A stretch of DNA of 64,000 bases, from NCBI GenBank assembly GCA_025782395.1, contig JALGZD010000111.1, positions 1 to 64,000 of the forward strand. Reading direction: 5' to 3'. This document shows positions 52,928 to 59,954 of the stretch, one piece after another. Within the stretch, counting starts at the first letter, position 1. The number at the start of each line of letters is the position of its first letter. The notes below the pieces were generated by a model, which made no database searches, was not told where the DNA came from, and saw only the letters and a list, made by a program, of their open reading frames with translations. The DNA comes from a bacterium. GTDB lineage: Bacteria > Joyebacterota > Joyebacteria > Joyebacterales > Joyebacteraceae. The translations under genes and the position numbers were made by a program.

Positions 52928-53472
52928 GTGCGCGCGTCATGAAGAAGAACCTGTTTCTGACGGGCGCGCCGGGGATCGGGAAAACGACTATCATCCAAGC
53001 CGCTGTGGGAGAGCTCGAGATCGATGTGGGCGGGTTCTACACGTCGGAAGTCAGACGTGACGGCAAGCGCATCGGGTTCGACATCGTCGACATGCGTGGG
53101 GGAAGCGGAATCCTGGCGCGGGTAGATCTCAAGAGTCCGTACAGAGTCGGGAAATACGGTGTGAACCGGGCGGACCTTGAGAGAGTGGGCGTCCGCGCCC
53201 TTGAGCGCGGCCTCGCCGGGTCGCGCCTGATCGTCATGGACGAGATAGGGCGAATGGAACTCTGTTCCGAGAGCTTTCAGGAGGCCGCCGTTCATGCTCT
53301 CGACTCCGGGATTCCCGTTCTTGGCACGATTCAGGACCGAAGCAATGCGTTCCTCGATGCTGTGCGCGCGAGAGATGACGTAGAGGTTGTTCGCCTCACC
53401 CGAGGAAACCGGAACACGGTCCGCCTGGTGGTGGCCGACAGGCTCAAGGCAATCATTGGAGGTGGCAGCTGA
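52924..53472 (+). CDS. THEP1-type nucleoside-triphosphatase
   Basis: 182 residues. Walker A GAPGIGKTT (about 14-22), then VGGFYTSEVRRDGKRIGFDIVD and Walker B LIVMDEIGRMELCS, all diagnostic of the NTPase_1/THEP1 family, whose members hydrolyse ATP and GTP slowly and whose cellular role is unclear. It overlaps the GT4 gene by 4 bases and is the last gene of the valS transcription unit. The final 15 bases of the gene with the stop are part of a 31-bp tandem duplication. Confidence 0.9.
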   Translation: MSARVMKKNLFLTGAPGIGKTTIIQAAVGELEIDVGGFYTSEVRRDGKRIGFDIVDMRGGSGILARVDLKSPYRVGKYGVNRADLERVGVRALERGLAGSRLIVMDEIGRMELCSESFQEAAVHALDSGIPVLGTIQDRSNAFLDAVRARDDVEVVRLTRGNRNTVRLVVADRLKAIIGGGS

Positions 53473-53519
53473 TTGGGTTCGGGTCCTCGGAGGTGGCAGC
53501 TGATTGGGCTTCAGTCCTC
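53458..53519. repeat. 31-bp tandem duplication across the THEP1 stop codon
   Basis: Units 53458-53488 and 53489-53519 match at 27 of 31 bases; both begin GGAGGTGGCAGCTGATTGGG and end GTCCTC. Unit 1 holds the real stop TGA and unit 2 an untranslated copy of it. Confidence 0.85.
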
Positions 53520-53880
53520 AGGTAGTCTTGCTGAATCGTGTGGGCGGCCAGGTGCCCGCCCTGATGCCTCCAGCGAGTATGAGAAGCACGGATGCAGCGG
53601 CAAGCGGAACTATGAGAAGAAGGATCGTGCGAAGAACTGATTCCGGCCCATAGGCGCCGATCCTGAAGAGAACCCAGAAGAGTGCGGCGAGTGTCTGGAG
53701 TCCCAGAACCACCCCGGAGGCGGTGAGCCAGCGAGTCCCGAGGATTCCAGCGCCGACGGCGATCATCACGAAGATGATCTTCGCAATCGTGATGGGCAGC
53801 GGCGTACTCTGGAGGCTGAGCGTTATCCCCAGCCAGAGAACGGCGAAGAGCGGTGCGGCGACAGTTGCAATCACCGTCAT
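53518..53880 (-). CDS. Small multi-pass membrane protein of unknown function
   Basis: 120 residues from the ATG at 53880, with GGAAG 4 bases upstream; an in-frame ATG at 53940 would add 20 residues but lies inside an 18-bp tandem repeat and has only GGGGG one base away. Four hydrophobic segments (about 3-25, 31-50, 55-78 and 85-108) leave short loops. FAVLWLGITLSLQS and ILGTRWLTASGVVLGLQTL are its most distinctive pieces; I do not recognise the family. It is oriented against the genes on both sides and ends 45 bases from the THEP1 stop. Confidence 0.6.
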   Translation of the reverse strand: MTVIATVAAPLFAVLWLGITLSLQSTPLPITIAKIIFVMIAVGAGILGTRWLTASGVVLGLQTLAALFWVLFRIGAYGPESVLRTILLLIVPLAAASVLLILAGGIRAGTWPPTRFSKTT

Positions 53881-53915
53881 TGTCTTCCATTTCGTCGTCC
53901 CGTGGTACTCTTTGT

Positions 53916-53951
53916 TGGGCAAAGCGTTTTCGCTGGGCAAAGCATTCCCCC
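53916..53951. repeat. 18-bp imperfect tandem repeat
   Basis: TGGGCAAAGCGTTTTCGC and TGGGCAAAGCATTCCCCC lie head to tail (14 of 18 identical), in the divergent region between the membrane protein gene and the esterase gene. Confidence 0.6.
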
Positions 53952-54026
53952 TGTCGGCACCCTTCTCACGCAGAGACTACTTCCGCGGGGAGCGATGGCG
54001 CAAGAGGATTCAATGGGAAGGGAACG

Positions 54027-55244
54027 ATGAAACTGAGATCACTTTGGTACATCACGATTCTGGCTGTCATACTTGTTCTGGCCGCAGGTCTTCCGTCACT
54101 TGCGCACGGGAGATCCGCCATGGTCACCTTCAAGGTCCATACCCCGGAGTACACTCCAGAGGACGCGCGAGTCTACATCTCCGGCAATCTCATCTCTCTG
54201 GGGCCGTGGGACCCGGGCAAGGTGGAGCTCGGCAGGGTCGGCGACCAGATCTATGCCATAACCCTTCTGCTTCCCCTTGGGACCGAGTTCAAGTTCAAGT
54301 TCACACGAGGCAGCTGGGGAACGGTGGAAAAAGGGGTGAGTTTCGAGGAGATCGCGGATCGTGAGTACGAGGTCGTGGGCGACGAGTCTGTTCCGATAAC
54401 CGTGGAGAACTGGCGTGATTTCTCGCCGAGCCCGGAGACGCACAGCGTCACTGGAGATGTCGACCTCCTGCTCGATTTCGCGGCGACGAAACTCGGCAAC
54501 ACGAGACCGATTGTGATACTGCTTCCCCCGGGTTACCACGATGACGATGAGCAGAGGTATCCGGTTCTGTATATGCACGATGGCCAGAATCTCTTCGATG
54601 CCGGGTCGGCCTTCATCGGGGTGGAGTGGAACGTCGACGAGACGACGACTCGCATGATAGAAGAGGGCCAGGTTGCTCCCCTTATCATCGTCGGCATCTA
54701 CAACACCGGCGATCGCGTCTATGAGTACACGCCGACCGTGGATCCGGTCAGAGGCGGGGGTGGCGCCCGACTCTACGCCGATTTCATCATCAATGATCTC
54801 AAACCGTACATTGACTCCGAGTACAGAACGCTCACGGACGCGGCGCACACCGGCGTGATGGGGTCGTCGCTCGGAGGAATCGCATCACTCTACCTCGGCT
54901 GGACGCACCCGGAGATCTTCACGCGCATCGGAGCCATGTCGCCCTCATACTGGTGGGCGGACAGCCAGATCGTGCGGATGATCGAGGGGCTGCCGCCTCC
55001 CGAGGGGCTCAGGATCTGGATGGACATGGGGACGGCCGAGGATCGCACCGACAAGAACGACGATGGTATCAGTGACGTCATCGAGGTTCACCGGGCCGTG
55101 AGAGACACGCTTGTCGGATACGGCTTCAAACTTGGACGAGATCTCAAGTATGTTGAGGACGAAGACGCTCCCCACAATGAGCGCGCTTGGTCGGCCAGGT
55201 TCCCGAGAGCACTGAGATACCTCTTCCCTGCGGGACGACGCTAG
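54027..55244 (+). CDS. Secreted esterase with CBM20-like starch-binding domain
   Basis: 405 residues from the ATG at 54027 (GGAAGGGAACG upstream), with a signal peptide at 1-27. Residues about 32-130 look like a CBM20/CBM48 beta-sandwich (VTFKVHTPEYTPEDARVYIS, LGPWDPGKVEL, TEFKFKFTRGSWGTVEKG). Residues 150-400 are an alpha/beta-hydrolase of the putative-esterase (Fes/YbbA/esterase D) group: PVLYMHDGQNLFD and GVMGSSLGGIASLY, nucleophile S281 in GSSLG. Asp and His should follow, the latter in EDAPHNERAW. The combination suggests deacylation of a carbohydrate or siderophore in the periplasm. Its 3' end is part of a 43-bp tandem duplication. Confidence 0.85.
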   Translation: MKLRSLWYITILAVILVLAAGLPSLAHGRSAMVTFKVHTPEYTPEDARVYISGNLISLGPWDPGKVELGRVGDQIYAITLLLPLGTEFKFKFTRGSWGTVEKGVSFEEIADREYEVVGDESVPITVENWRDFSPSPETHSVTGDVDLLLDFAATKLGNTRPIVILLPPGYHDDDEQRYPVLYMHDGQNLFDAGSAFIGVEWNVDETTTRMIEEGQVAPLIIVGIYNTGDRVYEYTPTVDPVRGGGGARLYADFIINDLKPYIDSEYRTLTDAAHTGVMGSSLGGIASLYLGWTHPEIFTRIGAMSPSYWWADSQIVRMIEGLPPPEGLRIWMDMGTAEDRTDKNDDGISDVIEVHRAVRDTLVGYGFKLGRDLKYVEDEDAPHNERAWSARFPRALRYLFPAGRR

Positions 55245-55310
55245 GGCGGGACTGCGGGAGATCACATTCCCTGCGGGACGACGCTAAGCCGGGACTGCGG
55301 GAGATCACAC
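55225..55310. repeat. 43-bp tandem duplication across the esterase stop codon
   Basis: Units 55225-55267 and 55268-55310 are adjacent and match at 41 of 43 bases. The first holds the real stop TAG; in the second the same codon has become TAA. The second unit runs to 10 bases before the next gene. Confidence 0.92.
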
Positions 55311-55319
55311 GGAGAGAGC

Positions 55320-55946
55320 ATGACAGACATTGTCCTCGTGAGGCACGGTGAGACCGAGTTCAACAGGGAGGACATCTTCCGCGGCCGCTTCAATGTGGAG
55401 CTGAATGATCGGGGCCGCGAGCAGGCGGAGGCGCTGGCGAAAGCGCTCAAGTCGCCGCCGATCACGGCCGTGTATACGAGCCCGCTTGCGAGGGCGGTTG
55501 CCACGGCATGTGCGATCGCCCGGGAGCACGGGCTGGAACCGATCGTCGACGAGGCGTTCAACAACATAGACCTCGGTGAATGGCAGGGCGTGAAGAAGAC
55601 ACAGGTCCGCGATGAGCAGGCGGACGAGTGGAGACTCTGGACGACCGAGCCCGAGCATCTCAGGATACCAGGAGGTGAGACGCTCGCCGAGATCCGCGAG
55701 CGCGCCTACCCGCGCCTGCTGGACCTTGCGGCCGGGCACGACGGTGAGCGGATCGTCGTCGTTACTCACCGGTCGGTCTCGCGCGTCCTGGCGGGGGCCG
55801 TACTCGGTATGACGGAGGGGTATTTCTGGAAGTTCTACATGGACAACGCCGGCTATTCGCTTCTCCAATACAACGGAAGCGGTTTCGTGATAGTCCAATG
55901 GAACGAGATCTGCCATCTCAAGGAAAGGGTCATTGAGCGCTACTAG
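55320..55946 (+). CDS. Histidine phosphatase family protein (phosphoglycerate mutase-like)
   Basis: 208 residues. IVLVRHGETEFNRED carries the RHG motif with the nucleophile His9; the second His lies in VVVTHRSVSRVLAG. YTSPLARAVATA and GEWQGVKKTQV with a neighbouring Glu complete the pocket. The family includes cofactor-dependent phosphoglycerate mutases, alpha-ribazole phosphatase (CobC) and broad phosphatases; the short form here fits a CobC/GpmB-like phosphatase. GGAGAGAGC precedes the ATG. Its last codons and stop lie in a 29-bp tandem duplication. Confidence 0.88.
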   Translation: MTDIVLVRHGETEFNREDIFRGRFNVELNDRGREQAEALAKALKSPPITAVYTSPLARAVATACAIAREHGLEPIVDEAFNNIDLGEWQGVKKTQVRDEQADEWRLWTTEPEHLRIPGGETLAEIRERAYPRLLDLAAGHDGERIVVVTHRSVSRVLAGAVLGMTEGYFWKFYMDNAGYSLLQYNGSGFVIVQWNEICHLKERVIERY

Positions 55947-55990
55947 CGGAAGAGCATTCTATTGAGCGCTACTAGTGGAAGAACATTCGA
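55933..55990. repeat. 29-bp tandem duplication across the phosphatase stop codon
   Basis: Units 55933-55961 and 55962-55990 match at 26 of 29 bases (ATTGAGCGCTACTAG at the start of both). Both keep the TAG stop. The second unit ends right before the AGGAGGG ribosome site of the next gene. Confidence 0.9.
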
Positions 55991-56002
55991 GGAGGGTGTG
56001 CT

Positions 56003-59000
56003 GTGAAGACCGATCGCGGAGTGGAGGCCCACAACACGTGTTTCGTTGGGACACCGACGCTGTCGGTGCTGTTGGCCCTTTCGTTCACGGTCGTGACGGT
56101 GTGTGCGCAGGAGCCGATCATGAACGCCAGACAGCCCGTACCCTCGCCGGATGGGAGTGCGATAGCCTTTTCTTATGTGGGCGATCTATGGCGTGTTTCC
56201 TCAGATGGGGGAAGGGCACAGTGCCTGACCGTCCACGAAGCCTACGATGACGTTCCACGATGGTCACCGGACGGAACCGCACTCGCTTTCAGCTCGGACA
56301 GGATGGGGAATGGCGATGTCTACGTCATGGATGCTTGGGGAGGTGTTCCCAGGAAGCTCACCTGCCACGATGCGTGGGACAGGGTTCAGTGCTGGGTCCC
56401 GGGTGGTAGTTCCATCTTCTTCACGTCTGCGCGGGACACAACGGAGAGCGAGCTCTACGAGATCTCCATCGACGGCGGCATGCCGCGGAGAATCATCGCC
56501 GACGATGCTTACAACGCTTCGGTCTCACCGGATGGTTGCTGGATAGCATTCGTCCGCGGACATACTCCGTGGTGGCGCAAGCACTATAAGGGAAGCGCCT
56601 CGCGCGACATCTGGCTTCGCGCTTATGATGGCGGTCCCAGCTACCACATCGTGTCCTACGCCGGCGACGACGACAGACCGATGTGGGGGAGCGACGGCAA
56701 AACGCTCTTCTTCATGTCTGAGCGGGACGATGCGGTGATGAATATCTGGAAGCTGATCCTCGATCTGCCGGACGACGATGGAGAGCCACGAGTCGCCGGA
56801 CCTGCATCGCAGGTGACGTTCCACGATCACGACGGCGTGCAGGCAGCAGGCATCTCGGACGATGGGACCCTGATCGTCTACGAGTGGGACGCGGGGGTCT
56901 GGAAGCTTGCGACCAGTGGTGGGGAACCGGAGCTCGTGGAGATCTTCGCGCCGACCGATATCAGATGGAATGAGGATCTCAGGCTGACCCTGTCGAGCGG
57001 TGTCACGAAGTATGCGCTGAGTCCGGATGAATCCCAACTGGCTCTCGTTGTGCGGGGCGAGGTCTTCGTCTGTCCTTTCGATGATGGCGATACAGGGACC
57101 GCAATGCGGATCACCGAGACGGCGGCACGCGAGCGGGAACTGGCCTGGATGCCCGATGGTGAAACGCTTCTCTTTACATCTGATCGGAGTGGGAACTACG
57201 ACATCTTCGCTGTACGGTCGACGGACGAAGAAGAGGAGCTGCTTTCGAAGTCGCTCAGACGTGAGACCGTGCGATTGACCGATTCCCCGGAGGATGATGA
57301 GAGGCCGATGGTCTCGCCGGACGGAAGGACGATCGCGTACCTGCACGGCGATGATTACCTCTGGGCAATGGAGCCCGACGGGTCCGATCGAAGAGAACTT
57401 CTTCCGGACGCCGAGATTCTCCACGCCGACTGGTCGCCCGACAGCAAATGGATCGCGCTCTCGCGCACAACGCTGGCACACAGGGAGGACATCTTTGTTC
57501 TGCCGGTCGGCGGCGGAGATGTGCACAACATCACTGAGCACCCTAACGACGATTTCCAACCGCAGTGGACGGACGACGGGAAGCGTCTCTGCTTCGCCTC
57601 GCGGACGGACAACGGCCAGTACACGCTGAAGTACATCTGGCTCACGCGAGGTGACTACTGGATGACGGATGAGGAACGAGAGGACGCCGAAGCCGGAGAT
57701 GAATCCGATGGAGACGACGAAGCCGGAGATGAAGACGATGCTGTCGTCGTGGAGATAGATTTCGACGGCATCAACGAGCGCACCGTTACGATCATGAACA
57801 TGCGTGGGGGGTACGATTTCTATTCGGCGACGCCGGATGGGCACCACTTCGCATTCCGCTCGGGGACGTTGGGGAGTGACGACCTCTGGATAATCGATTG
57901 GGAGGGCAACAGGCTTCACCAGGTCTCTGAGGGAGGAGCAGGTCCGGATGAGATCACGTGGGATTCGGATGGAACTACCTGCTACTACATCAGCCACGGC
58001 AGGCTGAAAAGCGTGTCGATATCTTCCGATGATGGAAGCATCAGCGGGCGGGGGCAAGTCGGTTTCTCCGTCAGAACGACTGTGAACATCCCGGATGAGC
58101 GCCATCAGATGTTCAACGAGGCGTGGCGACTCCTGTGGAACGGTTTCTACGACCCGGAGTTCCACGGTGTGGACTGGGAGGCGATGAGGGAAAGGTACGA
58201 GCCGTGGGCAATCGCTGCGTACACCGAAGAGGAGTTCCGTGCGGTCGTGAGAGAGATGATCGGTGAGCTTTCGGCATCGCATCTGGGTATCTACAAGTGG
58301 GGTGGTGGGGGCATCGGCACCGGCAGGCTCGGGATCCGGCATATCGAGGACTGGGACGGACCGGGAGTGAAGGTGAGAGACGTCATTCCTGACAGCCCGG
58401 CCGACCGGGCCGGCGTTGAGCCCGGCGACTGCATTCTCTCCATCGATGACCGGACGATCGAGCCCGGCGACAACTGGGTACGCCTCCTTCAGGACACGGC
58501 CGGCACCAGGATCATGATAGAAGTCGCAGACAACCCTGAGGGCAGGAAGGCACGTGAGCTTAAGATCCGCCCGGTCAACGGCGGGACGATGCAAAACCTG
58601 ATCTACGAGGAGTGGGTGAGGGAGAACCGAAGGACGGTGGAGGAGAACTCAGGTGGCCGGGTCGGGTACCTGCACATAGCAGGGATGGGAGTCGGCAACC
58701 TCTTCGAGTTCGAGGAAGACCTGTTTGCCCAGGGTTCAGGCAAGGACGCGCTCGTCATAGACATCCGCGGGAACGGTGGCGGGTCGGTCCATGATCAGAT
58801 CCTGAGGTTCCTGGACAGACGCCCGTACGGATACACGACGAGCAGGACGAGACCCCCGACCAGGAGCCCGCTCGAGCTGTGGGGGAAACCGCTCGTTCTC
58901 GTGATAGACGAGACGTGCTACAGCGATGCGGAGATCTTCCCGATGGGATGGAAGGCTCTGGGTCTCGGTCCGGTAGTAGGCGTTCCCACGTTTGGAGCCG

Positions 59001-59212
59001 TCATCGGAACGAACGACGTGAGGCTTATCGATGGAACGATGTTCCGTGTTCCCGGCTCGGGCTGGTTCGATCTGGACGACCGCAATCTCGAGAACTGGGG
59101 CATCGAGCCCGATATCTTCGTAGAGTCACCCCCGGAGGAAGCCAGTCGTGGCCACGACGCGCAGCTCGAGAAGGCTGTCGAGGTTGTACTTGAGGCGATC
59201 TGGGGCAAGTAG
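56003..59212 (+). CDS. Tricorn-like protease (S41 family) with beta-propeller and PDZ
   Basis: 1069 residues, GTG start after AGGAGGG. Signal peptide at about 15-36 (ending VCAQ). A beta-propeller of WD40/TolB-like repeats fills 40-600 (VPSPDGSAIAFSYVGDLWRV, RWSPDGTALAFSSDR). The tricorn core domain lies around 690-760, PDZ at about 775-860 (GPGVKVRDVIPDSPADRAGV), and the S41 peptidase domain at 880-1050 with nucleophile S974 in DETCYSDAEIFP. Tricorn proteases degrade peptides from larger proteases; a secreted copy would process periplasmic peptides. An acidic low-complexity insert (EDAEAGDESDGDDEAGDEDD, near 560) is unusual. Full length for the family. Confidence 0.92.
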   Translation: MKTDRGVEAHNTCFVGTPTLSVLLALSFTVVTVCAQEPIMNARQPVPSPDGSAIAFSYVGDLWRVSSDGGRAQCLTVHEAYDDVPRWSPDGTALAFSSDRMGNGDVYVMDAWGGVPRKLTCHDAWDRVQCWVPGGSSIFFTSARDTTESELYEISIDGGMPRRIIADDAYNASVSPDGCWIAFVRGHTPWWRKHYKGSASRDIWLRAYDGGPSYHIVSYAGDDDRPMWGSDGKTLFFMSERDDAVMNIWKLILDLPDDDGEPRVAGPASQVTFHDHDGVQAAGISDDGTLIVYEWDAGVWKLATSGGEPELVEIFAPTDIRWNEDLRLTLSSGVTKYALSPDESQLALVVRGEVFVCPFDDGDTGTAMRITETAARERELAWMPDGETLLFTSDRSGNYDIFAVRSTDEEEELLSKSLRRETVRLTDSPEDDERPMVSPDGRTIAYLHGDDYLWAMEPDGSDRRELLPDAEILHADWSPDSKWIALSRTTLAHREDIFVLPVGGGDVHNITEHPNDDFQPQWTDDGKRLCFASRTDNGQYTLKYIWLTRGDYWMTDEEREDAEAGDESDGDDEAGDEDDAVVVEIDFDGINERTVTIMNMRGGYDFYSATPDGHHFAFRSGTLGSDDLWIIDWEGNRLHQVSEGGAGPDEITWDSDGTTCYYISHGRLKSVSISSDDGSISGRGQVGFSVRTTVNIPDERHQMFNEAWRLLWNGFYDPEFHGVDWEAMRERYEPWAIAAYTEEEFRAVVREMIGELSASHLGIYKWGGGGIGTGRLGIRHIEDWDGPGVKVRDVIPDSPADRAGVEPGDCILSIDDRTIEPGDNWVRLLQDTAGTRIMIEVADNPEGRKARELKIRPVNGGTMQNLIYEEWVRENRRTVEENSGGRVGYLHIAGMGVGNLFEFEEDLFAQGSGKDALVIDIRGNGGGSVHDQILRFLDRRPYGYTTSRTRPPTRSPLELWGKPLVLVIDETCYSDAEIFPMGWKALGLGPVVGVPTFGAVIGTNDVRLIDGTMFRVPGSGWFDLDDRNLENWGIEPDIFVESPPEEASRGHDAQLEKAVEVVLEAIWGK

Positions 59213-59309
59213 GCGAACGCTGCAGTCAGGGCTTATACAGAGCCCCCAGGCGCCACATACTGATTTGCGTTGATCGAGCTACTTGGATTCCCACGTGCGG
59301 GAGGCGAGA

Positions 59310-59861
59310 ATGAGAATCTCACTTGTCATACTGTCGCTTCTGCTGCTTCTTTGCGGGGCCACGGTGACCCATGCGGGTCTTCTGAGTATCGGCGTCGGCG
59401 TGTACGGAGGGATGAGTATGCCCGTCGAGATGGATGCGAAGATGGGCTCGATCGTCGGGGCGAGGGTAAAGGTGCTTCCTGCGATTCCCCTCGTTGGCGT
59501 AGAGGGGTACTACGCGTCCGTCAACCAGAAGTCGCCCCGCAATCTGTGGGACGAGCAGGATCTTGATGTCGTCTTCGAGGGTGACACATACACGACTTTC
59601 GGTGCGAACCTGCTGATTGGTGGACTGAGCGGGCCGGGTCTCAGGACGTTTGGTATCGCAGGGATCAACTTCGTGGAGTTTGATGATCACGGTACCAAGG
59701 AGCTCAAGTACGGTGGCGAGCTGGGCTTCGGTGTGGAGATCGTGCCGCCCTTCATCGATCTCGGAATCGAGGGGCGGGCCTCGGCGATGATCCTTGGTTG
59801 GGAGGAGGGCCCTGACAGGAAGCTCACCACAGTGACAGTAGGGGTCAACTACTACTTCTAG
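59310..59861 (+). CDS. Small outer-membrane beta-barrel protein
   Basis: 183 residues from the ATG at 59310, with GGGAGGCG 4 bases upstream; a start at 59283 would add 9 residues before the signal peptide. A signal peptide (1-23, ending THAG) is followed by alternating hydrophobic strands (LLSIGVGVYGGMSMPVEMD, GEGYY-like turns) and a terminal YYF, the usual last residues of outer membrane barrels. Ala/Gly and aromatic girdle pattern suits an 8-stranded porin-like or OmpW/OmpX-like protein. No ligand can be proposed. It converges on the S8 protease gene with a hairpin between. Confidence 0.65.
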   Translation: MRISLVILSLLLLLCGATVTHAGLLSIGVGVYGGMSMPVEMDAKMGSIVGARVKVLPAIPLVGVEGYYASVNQKSPRNLWDEQDLDVVFEGDTYTTFGANLLIGGLSGPGLRTFGIAGINFVEFDDHGTKELKYGGELGFGVEIVPPFIDLGIEGRASAMILGWEEGPDRKLTTVTVGVNYYF

Positions 59862-59896
59862 GCCGAGGCGGATGAGCGCCCGATTTGGATCATGGT

Positions 59897-59924
59897 GAAG
59901 CCCCCGCCGGGTGACGGGGGCTTC
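59897..59924. terminator. Hairpin between convergent genes
   Basis: GAAGCCCCCG and CGGGGGCTTC are perfect 10-bp arms around an 8-base loop, between two convergent stops. No long T tract follows, but position and stability favour a bidirectional terminator. Confidence 0.65.
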
Positions 59925-59954
59925 GCTACGTCAACGGTGTTCGATTCGACGGCG

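Noticed and set aside
53881-53940. N-terminal extension of the small membrane protein to the ATG at 53940
   Set aside because: The extra codons lie in an 18-bp tandem repeat and lack a properly spaced ribosome site, whereas the ATG at 53880 has GGAAG. The choice is not certain.
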